A DNA stretch of 37,148 bases, from positions 1 to 37,148 of the forward strand of contig NZ_KQ465143.1 in NCBI RefSeq assembly GCF_001308875.1. The letters run 5' to 3'. This DNA is from Lysinibacillus sp. ZYM-1 (lineage in GTDB: Bacteria > Bacillota > Bacilli > Bacillales_A > Planococcaceae). The position numbers and the translations under genes are program-made. Positions 24,972 to 33,021 of the stretch are shown here, one piece after another (positions within the stretch are counted from its first letter, which is position 1; each line of letters opens with the position of its first letter). The notes below the pieces were generated by a model. The model saw only the letters and a list, made by a program, of their open reading frames with translations, was not told the origin of the DNA and did not search any database.

Positions 24972-26159
24972 CTAGTGTGCATGCATGACGACTTTCTTTT
25001 TCTTAGAATAGAGTAAAAATATAGTCGTTAAACTTAAGCTAATAATGCCAAACACAAGCCCCATTCCGCTTAAACCGATTACATCTAGCATCATACCTGT
25101 AGACAATAGCACGACTTGAAAGATAACGGAATCAATCATATTTCGGAATGAGAAAAAACGTCCATGGAATTGTTTTGGTACTTGCTTCTGAAAAATAACC
25201 ATCGTCGTAGGGAAAAAACAGCCGACTGAAAAGCCAAATACCCCAAAAGCCACTAAAGCAAAAATTTTAATGTCTGCGAATAACAGCATCAGCTCCATCG
25301 ACCCAATAATAAATGCCAATGTAAAGAGTAGCGTCCCCATTTGTACTCGTTCAGCTATTATTTTTAATCCCGCAGCACCTAGCATAAAGCCGATACCTTC
25401 CACTGTATACAATAACCCTGAGATTGTCGTAGATTGATGCATTTCAGAAATTTTCATAATGACTAAATTGAAAGAGCCTAAAAATAACGTCGGAATTAAC
25501 ATTAGAACCAGCGTCATTAGAACCATTGGATGCTCTTTCACCATCGGCAATACCTCTTTAAAGTTTCCTTTTTCTTTGTTTGTTAATGTTGCATTAGTCT
25601 CTTCATCTAATTGCAATAAACTAGTAATAACAAACATGACTATATAAACAATAAAAGAAATGATATATAACCATTTTAATTCAAAAAAGCTTAACATAAA
25701 TCCTGCTGCAGCGGTACCGATGATCCTAGAAATGGTTCTAGCATTCATTTGCCAAGCATTCAGTGTGATTAAATCTTGCTCCCTTGCAATCATCGGAATA
25801 ATAGATTGCAAAGCTGGCATATAAAATGCCGCTGCTATTTGCAAAGTAATTAAAAATAGAATCATCCAAATGACCGAATTGGTGTAAAGTGCGATAAACA
25901 TAAATAAAACACTCACTATTCGCCCAATACTCGCCATTTGTACAACCGTTTTTTTCTTGGATTGATCAATAATGCGGCCAGCCATCGGACCGACGATCAA
26001 ACCTGCTAAAATACCACAAGAAATAATTAATGATTTGTGAAAGTCAGAAGGTACTACCTCTTGCATAAAGGCGAGATTTCCAATAATACCAGCCCACAAG
26101 CCCAGACCGACGACAAATTCACCTAATAAAATAATCCATACATTTCGATTTCGCCACAT
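24972..26159 (-). CDS. Major facilitator superfamily transporter
   Basis: 395 residues with about twelve membrane segments. The N-terminus is WRNRNVWIILLGEFVVGLGLW, the first loop is GRIIDQSKKKTVVQM, and the protein has features of the enterobactin-exporter/MefA-like MFS group (LITLNAWQMNARTISRIIGTAAAGFML, QKQVPKQFHGRFFSFRNMID). It ends in a basic, His-containing tail (SKKKKVVMHAH). Substrate unknown. ATG has AAGGAG six bases ahead. Single-gene unit with its own terminator; the 228 bases upstream, towards the mnt operon terminator, are AT-rich with no clear gene. Confidence 0.88.
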   Translation of the reverse strand: MWRNRNVWIILLGEFVVGLGLWAGIIGNLAFMQEVVPSDFHKSLIISCGILAGLIVGPMAGRIIDQSKKKTVVQMASIGRIVSVLFMFIALYTNSVIWMILFLITLQIAAAFYMPALQSIIPMIAREQDLITLNAWQMNARTISRIIGTAAAGFMLSFFELKWLYIISFIVYIVMFVITSLLQLDEETNATLTNKEKGNFKEVLPMVKEHPMVLMTLVLMLIPTLFLGSFNLVIMKISEMHQSTTISGLLYTVEGIGFMLGAAGLKIIAERVQMGTLLFTLAFIIGSMELMLLFADIKIFALVAFGVFGFSVGCFFPTTMVIFQKQVPKQFHGRFFSFRNMIDSVIFQVVLLSTGMMLDVIGLSGMGLVFGIISLSLTTIFLLYSKKKKVVMHAH

Positions 26160-26346
26160 GCTGTTCTCCTTGTTGTTCTTACTATGTCATAAAACCTATC
26201 GTAACAAAATTTTAAATATTCGTACATAGCGATATTGAAAAGATTGCTATATTCTATGCTACTCCTTCCCAATCTAATATTTTTTTAAAAGAGTATACTA
26301 TTTTTCCTCTAACGAAAACTCATCCAAAATTTCGAATTATTCCATT

Positions 26347-26386
26347 AAAAAACACCGTTTGATGAACTAATCAAACGATGTTTTTT
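26347..26386 (-). terminator. Terminator of the mnt operon
   Basis: AAAAAACACCGTTTGAT (26347-26363) and ATCAAACGATGTTTTTT (26370-26386) form a long stem with one mismatch and a six-base loop, starting two bases after the mntD stop. Confidence 0.9.
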
Positions 26387-26388
26387 CA

Positions 26389-27258
26389 TTATGACATTTC
26401 CAGTTTATGAACAAGCGCTTTTCTTCTACGCTCGGTGATTTTTTGACTGATTAAAGTAATGATAAATAGTAAGCCTACAGTTGTGGCCATCATACCTGCA
26501 ATAGAAGTATCCCATAGCTTTGCTAAATAATAGCCAATCACTGATGCGCCTGCCCCAAAGAGCATACTGTAGACAAACATTTGCTGAATCGTCTTACTGA
26601 TTAAATAGGCAGTTGCTGCAGGACCAATCAGCATCGCGACGACTAAAATGGCCCCTACACTATCAAAGGCAGCAACAGTTGTGAACGAAATCGAGGTCAT
26701 AAATCCATAATGTAGAAAGACAACGGGTATACCAATTGTTGCGGCATAGACAGGGTCGAAGGTTGCGAGCTTCATTTCTTTAAAGAACAGGAACAGAAAC
26801 ACAATATTGATGATTAATACAAGTAGAAGCATCCACACAGCCTTAGGCATTGCTATACCTAGCAGCGTCCATCGATCCCATGGAACAAAAGCAATCTCTC
26901 CCATTAAGACATGCTCGACATCTAAATGGACATTACTAGCAAATAATGTAATCAGCAGGACACCCGCCGCGAACAAGGACGTAAAGACCACCCCTATCGC
27001 TGCATCCTCTTGAATACCAGAAGAATGTAATAATTGGACGAGATAAGCGGTTAAAATTCCAGCGATTGCTGCACCTATAAGCATCCAAAAGCCATTTAAT
27101 GATTGTGTAATGATATAGGCCATGACAATGCCAAAGAGCACCGTATGGCTAATGGCATCCGCTATCATGGACATTTTACGCAAAATAAGAAAAACGCCTG
27201 CAATCCCACAAGTTACCCCCACTAATAGTCCAGTCAATACCACCCAAAATTCAATCAT
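26389..27258 (-). CDS. mntD: MntD, manganese ABC transporter permease
   Basis: 289-residue ABC-3 family permease with about eight to nine membrane segments. Typical stretches are IAGVFLILRKMSMIADAISHTVLFGIV near the N-terminus, the coupling-loop ATFDPVYAATIGIPV, and FDSVGAILVVAMLIGPAATAYL. ATGA overlap with mntC. With MntC it forms the channel for the metal delivered by MntA, powered by MntB. The order mntA-B-C-D is that of B. subtilis. Confidence 0.9.
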   Translation of the reverse strand: MIEFWVVLTGLLVGVTCGIAGVFLILRKMSMIADAISHTVLFGIVMAYIITQSLNGFWMLIGAAIAGILTAYLVQLLHSSGIQEDAAIGVVFTSLFAAGVLLITLFASNVHLDVEHVLMGEIAFVPWDRWTLLGIAMPKAVWMLLLVLIINIVFLFLFFKEMKLATFDPVYAATIGIPVVFLHYGFMTSISFTTVAAFDSVGAILVVAMLIGPAATAYLISKTIQQMFVYSMLFGAGASVIGYYLAKLWDTSIAGMMATTVGLLFIITLISQKITERRRKALVHKLEMS

Positions 27259-28127
27259 CCTATATCACCCTGCTTTCGAAATTGCATTTTTCTACGATAT
27301 TTATTAATTTGGCCTGCAGGACTAATAAAATAAGAGATAAAGAATATACCCGCCGCGACTAAGACGATAATTGGACCTGTTGATAATCCCGTTCGAATCG
27401 CGCTAATAAAAGTACCTGTGATGCCAGCGATACCTCCAATCGCTGCACTCAAGAGGAGCATAGTGCTCAATTTTTTCGTCCATAATTTGGCACTTGCTGC
27501 AGGAATAATTAATAAAGCCGACATTAAAATAACGCCTACAGCTTGGATACCTGTAACAATCGTCATCACAATTAACACTGTCAACGTGGCCTTTAGAGCC
27601 TCTATCGGTAAGCCAATCCCTTTGGCATAAACAGGATCAAAGATGAGTAGCTTCCATTCCTTGTAGAAGAAAAGACTAACCAAAATAATAATAGCTGCAC
27701 TGATAAACAGCCACATTAAATCAGCTTTTGTCATTGTTGCTGCTTTGCCAAAAATAAAATTATTAAGGCCACTTTGGTTGCCAAGTGGACTTCGGTTAAC
27801 TACTGTCAAAAATACAACGCCGATGCCAAAAAATACGGTAAGAACTAATCCAATGGCTGCATCCGCCTTCAGTTTTGAAAATGACACAATCCATTGTATA
27901 CAATAAACAGATAAGGCAGACGTAATGCCCGCTCCCAGCATTAAAATCGGTAATTCCTTTTGCCCTGTTAGCAAGAACGCGAGCGCGATGCCTGGTAATG
28001 CTGCATGTGCCGCAGCATCACCCACTAAGCTTTGTTTTTGCAAGAAGGAGAAGGTTCCTGTTATGCCAGCTGCGATACCAAGTAACATAGTGCCACTAAG
28101 TACCCACAATAAGTTACCACTTAACAT
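27255..28127 (-). CDS. mntC: MntC, manganese ABC transporter permease
   Basis: 290-residue ABC-3 permease similar to MntD: GIAAGITGTFSFLQKQSLVGDAAAHAALPGI, LIFDPVYAKGIGLPIEAL, and IQAVGVILMSALLIIPAASAKL. Two adjacent ATG codons are possible; AAGGAGG is only three bases from the first (28130) and six from the second, so I chose 28127. It ends in a longer, basic tail than MntD (INKYRRKMQFRKQGDIG). Its end overlaps mntD. Confidence 0.9.
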   Translation of the reverse strand: MLSGNLLWVLSGTMLLGIAAGITGTFSFLQKQSLVGDAAAHAALPGIALAFLLTGQKELPILMLGAGITSALSVYCIQWIVSFSKLKADAAIGLVLTVFFGIGVVFLTVVNRSPLGNQSGLNNFIFGKAATMTKADLMWLFISAAIIILVSLFFYKEWKLLIFDPVYAKGIGLPIEALKATLTVLIVMTIVTGIQAVGVILMSALLIIPAASAKLWTKKLSTMLLLSAAIGGIAGITGTFISAIRTGLSTGPIIVLVAAGIFFISYFISPAGQINKYRRKMQFRKQGDIG

Positions 28128-28138
28128 CATGACCCTCC

Positions 28139-28867
28139 TTACGCATGCTGCATCATGAATAGTTTACCACCATATGTTTTTTGTAACTGTTCTGGTGTAA
28201 AAACCTCTTCCGTTGCACCTGATGCTAAAATCGTTTTGTTTAATAAAATCGTATAATCAAAATATTCTTTGACAGTTTGAAGATCGTGATGCACAACAAA
28301 AATACTCTTTCCCTGGGCTTTTAGCGCTTTTAAAATATCAATAATGGTTTTTTCTGTTGCAGCATCTACCCCAGCAAACGGTTCATCTAAAAAGTATATA
28401 TCTGCATTTTGTGCAAGGGCTCTTGCTAGGAAAACACGCTGCTGCTGTCCACCTGAAAGCTGTCCAATAGAACGCTCTGCAAAGTCCTGCATACCTACAC
28501 TTGCTAATGCTTGACGAGCGACTATTTTATCTTGCTTGGTCGGTCTTTTAAATAAACCTGTATGTCCGTATCGCCCCATCAGCACGACATCTAGGGCATT
28601 CGTAGGGAAATCCCAATCGACGGCATTTCGTTGAGGTACATATCCAACTACTAAACTTTTTGGCTCAAAGACTTTTCCTAGAATCTCAACCTTTCCAACT
28701 TTATTGGGAAGTTGATTTAATATCGCCTTTAAAAACGTTGATTTCCCTGCACCATTCGGTCCAATAATAGCAGCTAGATGGCCTTTAGGAACTGTCACAC
28801 AAGCATTTTCCAATACTGTTTTCTTATCATATGCTACTGATAGATTTTCCACTGTTAATGCATACAT
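28139..28867 (-). CDS. mntB: MntB, manganese ABC transporter ATP-binding protein
   Basis: 242-residue ABC ATPase: Walker A IIGPNGAGKSTFLKAI, Q-loop YVPQRNAVDWDFP (the sequence after Q is typical of the metal-type ABC subfamily), signature IGQLSGGQQQRV, Walker B DIYFLDEPFAGVD and switch His in VVHHDLQT. I chose ATG at 28867, five bases after AGGTGG; a GTG nine bases earlier touches the mntA stop. Ten bases lie between its stop and mntC. Confidence 0.92.
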   Translation of the reverse strand: MYALTVENLSVAYDKKTVLENACVTVPKGHLAAIIGPNGAGKSTFLKAILNQLPNKVGKVEILGKVFEPKSLVVGYVPQRNAVDWDFPTNALDVVLMGRYGHTGLFKRPTKQDKIVARQALASVGMQDFAERSIGQLSGGQQQRVFLARALAQNADIYFLDEPFAGVDAATEKTIIDILKALKAQGKSIFVVHHDLQTVKEYFDYTILLNKTILASGATEEVFTPEQLQKTYGGKLFMMQHA

Positions 28868-28876
28868 TTTATCCAC

Positions 28877-29791
28877 CTACTTTAATGCATCGACGATTGT
28901 GTCGATGTTATATTGATACATCCCTATATACGTACCTTCTGTTGTACCTTCCGCACCCATTGCATCCGAAAATAATTCGCCACCGATCACAATGTCATGC
29001 CCCTTTTCTTTAGCCCCTTCAATAACGGCCTTCATCGCTTTATCAGACACACTAGATTCGATAAAAATAGCCTTGATTTTATTAGCTACTAAGAAATCAA
29101 CCATTTCCTGAACGTCTTTAACGCCATACTCTGAATCCGTACTTAGCCCTTGTAAGCCGCGCACTTCAAAACCTTGGCTTCGACCAAAATAATTGAAAGC
29201 ATCATGTGCCGTTACTAAAATCCGTTGCGTCTGTGGAATTTCATTGACACGATTTTGTGCATAGCTTTGTAAATCATCCAGTTTCTTTAAGTAGGACACT
29301 TCATTCTGTTGAAAATCCTCTTTAAATGCTGGGTATTCTTCTTGAAGTTGCAAACTGATTGCTTTGACAACACCCTTCCAAAGCTCGATATCGAACCAAA
29401 TATGGGGATCATGTAGCATGGCATCGCTATCACTGGCAAGTAATTGCTTCGTGTCTAATGTTTCCCCAACTGCCAAAACGGTTTTATCCTTTGCCATTTG
29501 CTGAAAAATATCGAGCATTTGTCCTTCTAAATGTAAGCCATTATAAAAAATGACTTCGGCTTTATCCAATTTCGATAAATCACTTTGAGTGGCCTTGTAT
29601 AAGTGAGGATCTACCCCTGGTCCCATTAATGCTGATACTTGTAAATGATCGCCACTAATTTCTTTTATGGCATCTGCGATTTGTCCTGTAGTAGCGACAA
29701 CAATTCCTTCTTTTTCACCTTCTGCTTCAGTTGAACAACCGAATAAGAGCAGCGAGAGTGATAGTACGAATACACCTAACCATTGTTTCAT
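28877..29791 (-). CDS. mntA: MntA, manganese ABC transporter substrate-binding lipoprotein
   Basis: 304-residue TroA-fold metal-binding lipoprotein. The lipobox is LLLFGC with C19. Expected metal ligands are H63 (GPGVDPHLYKAT), H130 (HDPHIWFD), H196 (VTAHDAFNYFG) and D276 (GELFSDAMGAEG), the HHHD set of TroA and MntA-type proteins. It lacks the His-rich loop of zinc-specific ZnuA. The set does not by itself separate Mn from Zn; the MntR-like box upstream and the B. subtilis gene order favour Mn. The start ATG has AAGAGGTAA close upstream. Confidence 0.9.
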   Translation of the reverse strand: MKQWLGVFVLSLSLLLFGCSTEAEGEKEGIVVATTGQIADAIKEISGDHLQVSALMGPGVDPHLYKATQSDLSKLDKAEVIFYNGLHLEGQMLDIFQQMAKDKTVLAVGETLDTKQLLASDSDAMLHDPHIWFDIELWKGVVKAISLQLQEEYPAFKEDFQQNEVSYLKKLDDLQSYAQNRVNEIPQTQRILVTAHDAFNYFGRSQGFEVRGLQGLSTDSEYGVKDVQEMVDFLVANKIKAIFIESSVSDKAMKAVIEGAKEKGHDIVIGGELFSDAMGAEGTTEGTYIGMYQYNIDTIVDALK

Positions 29792-29864
29792 TAAGTTACC
29801 TCTTCTTTCATTTTATTAGCAATTGCTTGAAAAAAAGCAGTAATGATGCACCCTTAAAGGATTT

Positions 29865-29903
29865 GGCGGACAAACATCATTGGATCTTTTGACTATGTCC
29901 GCC
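29865..29903 (-). promoter_or_regulatory. Stem-loop between the small ORF and mntA
   Basis: GGCGGACA (29865-29872) and TGTCCGCC (29896-29903) form a perfect GC-rich 8-bp stem with a 23-base loop. No U-tract follows on either strand. It lies in the predicted mnt transcript, about 75 bases before mntA, and may stabilise the mRNA or regulate mntA translation. Confidence 0.45.
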
Positions 29904-29957
29904 TTGTAGTGGCTTGTATCATTCATGACATCGCTCTTTCTCAAATAACCGCTTTAT

Positions 29958-30113
29958 TTATATAATTTTCCGAATAAACTGGCGCCAGCTCATCCAGAAA
30001 AGGATTAATATCATGCCAGCTCCTACAGATTCTGTGAGTTTCCATAGAATTGTAAGAATTAATAAAACTACCATTGGAAGAATCGTCAGCTTGAAATCAC
30101 CTAACTCTTTCAT
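29958..30113 (-). CDS. 51-residue membrane protein at the head of the mnt operon
   Basis: ATG at 30113 to TAA at 29958. It begins MKELGDFKLTILPMVVLLIL; a second hydrophobic segment is VGAGMILILFWMSW, and the tail is basic (RQFIRKII). This suggests two short or one long membrane passage with an inside-positive end. The ribosome site is weak (AAAGAAGAG, seven bases). It follows a sigma-A promoter with an MntR-like box (30145-30188), and no other promoter is evident before mntA, 166 bases downstream, so it is probably the first gene of the mnt transcript. I do not recognise the family. Confidence 0.6.
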   Translation of the reverse strand: MKELGDFKLTILPMVVLLILTILWKLTESVGAGMILILFWMSWRQFIRKII

Positions 30114-30144
30114 TCACGCACTCTTCTTTCTTTCAAGATATTTT

Positions 30145-30160
30145 GTTTCCCTTAGGAAAA
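30145..30160 (-). promoter_or_regulatory. MntR-like operator
   Basis: The minus strand TTTTCCTAAGGGAAAC matches the B. subtilis mntA/mntH MntR boxes (TTTGCCTTAAGGAAAC, TTTGCATGAGGGAAAC as I recall them) at 13 of 16 positions each. It abuts the -10 and covers the start point, so Mn-loaded MntR would repress. Confidence 0.65.
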
Positions 30161-30188
30161 ATATATGCTTAATATGAAAAAAATTCAA
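30160..30188 (-). promoter_or_regulatory. Sigma-A promoter of the mnt operon
   Basis: On the minus strand TTGAAT (30188-30183), a 17-base spacer and TATATT (30165-30160). The start point near 30153 falls inside the MntR-like box; the small ORF begins 40 bases later. Confidence 0.65.
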
Positions 30189-30848
30189 CTACTTTATGAA
30201 AATTTCTTTAAAAAAATTTTTTTCTTTTAGAAAATTTACTTTCGCCCAAACAAAAAAACGCTATAACTGTTGGTAAAAATGTTGAATGTTACTTCTAAGT
30301 ATTGTTTCAGATTTCAACTCATAAAAAAGGTGAAACAGTTAGACGAAGAGCACACGAAATTCAGTTATACTGAACGATGATGACATTTGCAGTAGATTTT
30401 TTCCGTTATTGTTCTTCCTGAAATAGAAACCGTCAGACATTCCATTGATATCATGCAGTTTTCTGTCTTCTAGGTGCAGCTTTGAAATAAAGTTTGATTA
30501 AAAACGCGATTCAAGCTTAATTTCATCCCATACAAAAAGCTATCGTTTTGAATAAAGATTGATCAAAACGATAGCTTTCTTCTATTTTTAAGCACTGTTT
30601 TTAATGGGATGGATACATCATTCTAGATATGCAGGAATGCTCTTCTAGAGTAGACCCCCTAAATCTCATAGTTCATCATCTATCACTACATTCTTTTGAA
30701 TTTGGCGTAATTAGCAAGTTATTTGTCACGATTTGCTAGTTACAATGCGTCTTAGGAAAGATACTATAAAAATTGTCCCATCACAAAGTAGGACGAAAAC
30801 TACGGTTAAAACCAATTAATGTAAGTAGATAAAGGAGGCACACTTTGT
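30189..30848. other. Gene-poor region between the mnt and AraC genes
   Basis: About 660 bases with no convincing reading frame. Notable items are an AT-rich stretch (30180-30260), a 6-3-6 inverted repeat TTCAGT-TAT-ACTGAA near 30360-30376, and a 16-bp perfect terminator-like stem (30536-30578) with no gene obviously feeding it. I see no tRNA or transposon ends. Confidence 0.5.
30536..30578. terminator. Orphan terminator-like hairpin
   Basis: AAAGCTATCGTTTTGA (30536-30551) and its exact complement (30563-30578) form a 16-bp stem with an 11-base loop. T-rich tracts follow on both strands (CTTCTATTTTTA on plus; CTTTTTG on minus). No gene lies within 280 bases on either side. Confidence 0.65.
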
Positions 30849-31868
30849 ATGACATTACAAAATTCTAAGCGTATTAAAATGCCTTTGGGATTTTGGGAAG
30901 GATTACCTCAATTAGGGATGACCGCTCTCGATGTGGTTCGAAAAGCACGACTACCAATCACCATTATTACTGAACGAGTGGTCACCACCGCCCAATATTT
31001 TGCGATTTGGCAGGCTTATTCAGATCTCATTGATGACACTGCTCAAGGAATCATCAAGCTTGCGACTGGTTTTGAAACAGTTCATTATCCCCCAACTGTC
31101 TTAACTGCTTACCACGCTCGTAATTATCGTGATGCTCTAAGACGAATGGCAAGGTACAAGCAGCTGTGCCCGCCTGAAAGCTTACGTATCACCGAAGAAG
31201 GCGAGAATTGTACCATTGAACTAGAATGGTTGAATAGTGAGGAATCTGGCCCCCCAATGCTTGCTGGTGTCACGCTGGCATTTCTTCTCGAACTAGGGCG
31301 CAAGGGCACAGGACAACCTTTGACTGCGAAGTTCGTTGAATTTTCACACTCAATGGGTGATGTACAGAACCTTGAAGCTTACTTCGGATGCCGTGTTCAA
31401 ATCGGTGCAAATTGTAACAAGTTGACGATACTTCGAGAAGATTTGGACCGCCACTTTGTCTCGTACAACGCAGAGTTGCTGGACATTCTGACTCCCGTAC
31501 TGGATCAATCGTTGAATGAGCAACAACACACATGCTCAATAACCGAAATGGTCAAATGGATTATGAAGCGTAGTTTATCTGGAGGACGCTCTGACATCCA
31601 TTCTATAGCGAGCGAACTAGGGATGAGCGACCGTACTTTGCAGCGCAGACTTACTGACGAAGGGACGAATTTCAAGCATTTGTTGACACAAGTTCGGCAT
31701 CAGCAGGCACGAGAATATCTGTCAGACCCATCTCTTGATATTAAAGAAGTGGCCTTCCTGATTGGATTTGAAGACCAGAACTCGTTCTACCGCGCCTTCC
31801 GTCTTTGGGAGGGTGATACTCCTTCCAAATGGCGTACTGAATATTTAGGAGCAAACTTGATAAATTGA
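30849..31868 (+). CDS. AraC-family transcriptional regulator (OruR/ArgR-like)
   Basis: 339 residues. The N-terminal ~190 residues form the AraC arabinose-binding-like domain (PF12625 type; LPITIITERVVTTAQYFAIWQAYSDL, FVEFSHSMGDVQNLEAYFGCRV). Residues 240-335 are the double HTH (IHSIASELGMSDRTLQRRL; LDIKEVAFLIGFEDQNSFYRAFRLWEGDTPSKWR). This type is best known from Proteobacteria, and the codon use is richer in G and C than its neighbours, suggesting transfer. AAAGGAGG precedes the ATG by ten bases. The SDR gene 103 bases downstream may be its target. Confidence 0.88.
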   Translation: MTLQNSKRIKMPLGFWEGLPQLGMTALDVVRKARLPITIITERVVTTAQYFAIWQAYSDLIDDTAQGIIKLATGFETVHYPPTVLTAYHARNYRDALRRMARYKQLCPPESLRITEEGENCTIELEWLNSEESGPPMLAGVTLAFLLELGRKGTGQPLTAKFVEFSHSMGDVQNLEAYFGCRVQIGANCNKLTILREDLDRHFVSYNAELLDILTPVLDQSLNEQQHTCSITEMVKWIMKRSLSGGRSDIHSIASELGMSDRTLQRRLTDEGTNFKHLLTQVRHQQAREYLSDPSLDIKEVAFLIGFEDQNSFYRAFRLWEGDTPSKWRTEYLGANLIN

Positions 31869-31971
31869 CTTTGTCTAAATAATTTTATAACTAAATTAAA
31901 CTTAAAAATTATCAGAACATTTTTTGAACGATAGAATCATCATAATAAGTAATTTAAAAGGAGAATAAAAT

Positions 31972-32766
31972 ATGGATATGGGATTAAACAATAAAATAGC
32001 TTTAGTGACTGGTTCAACAAAAGGTATAGGTAAAGCAATTGCCATTGAGCTTGCTAAAGAGGGTGTTAATGTACTAATTAATGGACGAAATTACGAAGAG
32101 GTAGAACGAACTGTAAATGAAATTAAGTCAGATTACCCGTCAACGTCCCCTCAAAATGCAACAGCCGATATAGTGGATATTCAACAAAGAGAAGCTCTAT
32201 TCGAAAAATATCCTAATATTGATATTTTGGTCAATAATTTAGGTATTTATGAAATTATGCAATATGAAGACGTTGACGATGAAATATGGGAAAAATATTT
32301 CCGTACTAATGTTCTTGCTGCAAATGGATTATCTAAATTTTACTTACCTAAAATGTTGGAAAATGATTTTGGTCGTATTATTTTTATTGCGAGTGAAGAA
32401 GCAATCATGCCTTCGGGGCAAATGCCTCAATATTGTATGACTAAATCAATGCTATTATCATTGTCAAAAAGCCTATCTAAATTAACAATAGGTACAGAAG
32501 TTACTACTAATACAATTATGCCAGGACCCACTCTCTCTGAGAATGTATATCAAATAATCGAAGGCTTGTACCCTGATGAAAATATGACATTTTCAGAGAA
32601 AGAAAAAGATTTTATGACTACAAATTTACCCCAATCTGAAATACAACGATTTATCAAACCATTTGAAATAGGTAGAATGACTACATTTGTATGTAGTCCC
32701 TATGCATCTGCATTTAAAGGTTCTCCGATTCGTATGGATGGTGGTATGGTACCGACTATTTTTTAA
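31972..32766 (+). CDS. Short-chain dehydrogenase/reductase
   Basis: 264-residue classical SDR: dinucleotide-binding TGSTKGIG (14-21), NNLG (88-91), catalytic S141, Y154 and K158 (YCMTK). The C-terminal PGPT loop is followed by a long FSEKEKDFMTTNLP lid. The Rossmann glycine pattern plus NGRN after beta-2 suggests NADP(H). Substrate unknown. GGAGA lies eight bases before the ATG. AT-rich codon use contrasts with the AraC gene upstream, so the two may have different origins despite their adjacency. Confidence 0.88.
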   Translation: MDMGLNNKIALVTGSTKGIGKAIAIELAKEGVNVLINGRNYEEVERTVNEIKSDYPSTSPQNATADIVDIQQREALFEKYPNIDILVNNLGIYEIMQYEDVDDEIWEKYFRTNVLAANGLSKFYLPKMLENDFGRIIFIASEEAIMPSGQMPQYCMTKSMLLSLSKSLSKLTIGTEVTTNTIMPGPTLSENVYQIIEGLYPDENMTFSEKEKDFMTTNLPQSEIQRFIKPFEIGRMTTFVCSPYASAFKGSPIRMDGGMVPTIF

Positions 32767-32964
32767 CATTGTTAAAAAATACACCTCTGCTTTCTTTAGA
32801 AATGGTAAACCCCCTATAAACTTAGACATTCATTTGCTGTAGATTTATTCACAGCGGTGGCGACATTATTTTATCAAGGGATTAATTAGGACATTCTGAT
32901 TGTCTTCTAAGGATGGACAGAAAGTATTAAATGTCATGGATAGAAGAAGATGAAACAAAAGGTG

Positions 32965-33003
32965 AAAAGCCCAAACTACTGATTACACAGTATTTGGGCT
33001 TTA
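32965..33003. terminator. Terminator between the SDR and SLH-protein genes
   Basis: AAAAGCCCAAACTACTG pairs with CAGTATTTGGGCTTTA with one bulged base and a six-base loop. The minus strand ends in TTTT, and the plus strand has a short TTTA; best suited to the left-running SLH gene. Confidence 0.75.
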
Positions 33004-33021
33004 TTGATGAATTCAGTTATG

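Noticed and set aside
28877..29791. Zinc-specific ZnuA
   Set aside because: No His-rich loop, gene order mntA-B-C-D, and an MntR-like rather than Zur-like box upstream; Mn is preferred, though the HHHD ligand set alone would allow Zn.
29865..29903. Terminator upstream of mntA
   Set aside because: The stem is strong but no U-tract follows on either strand, so I list it as a leader stem-loop.
32767..32964. Transposase remnant between the SDR and SLH genes
   Set aside because: Short translated fragments looked suggestive, but no motif or terminal repeat could be identified.
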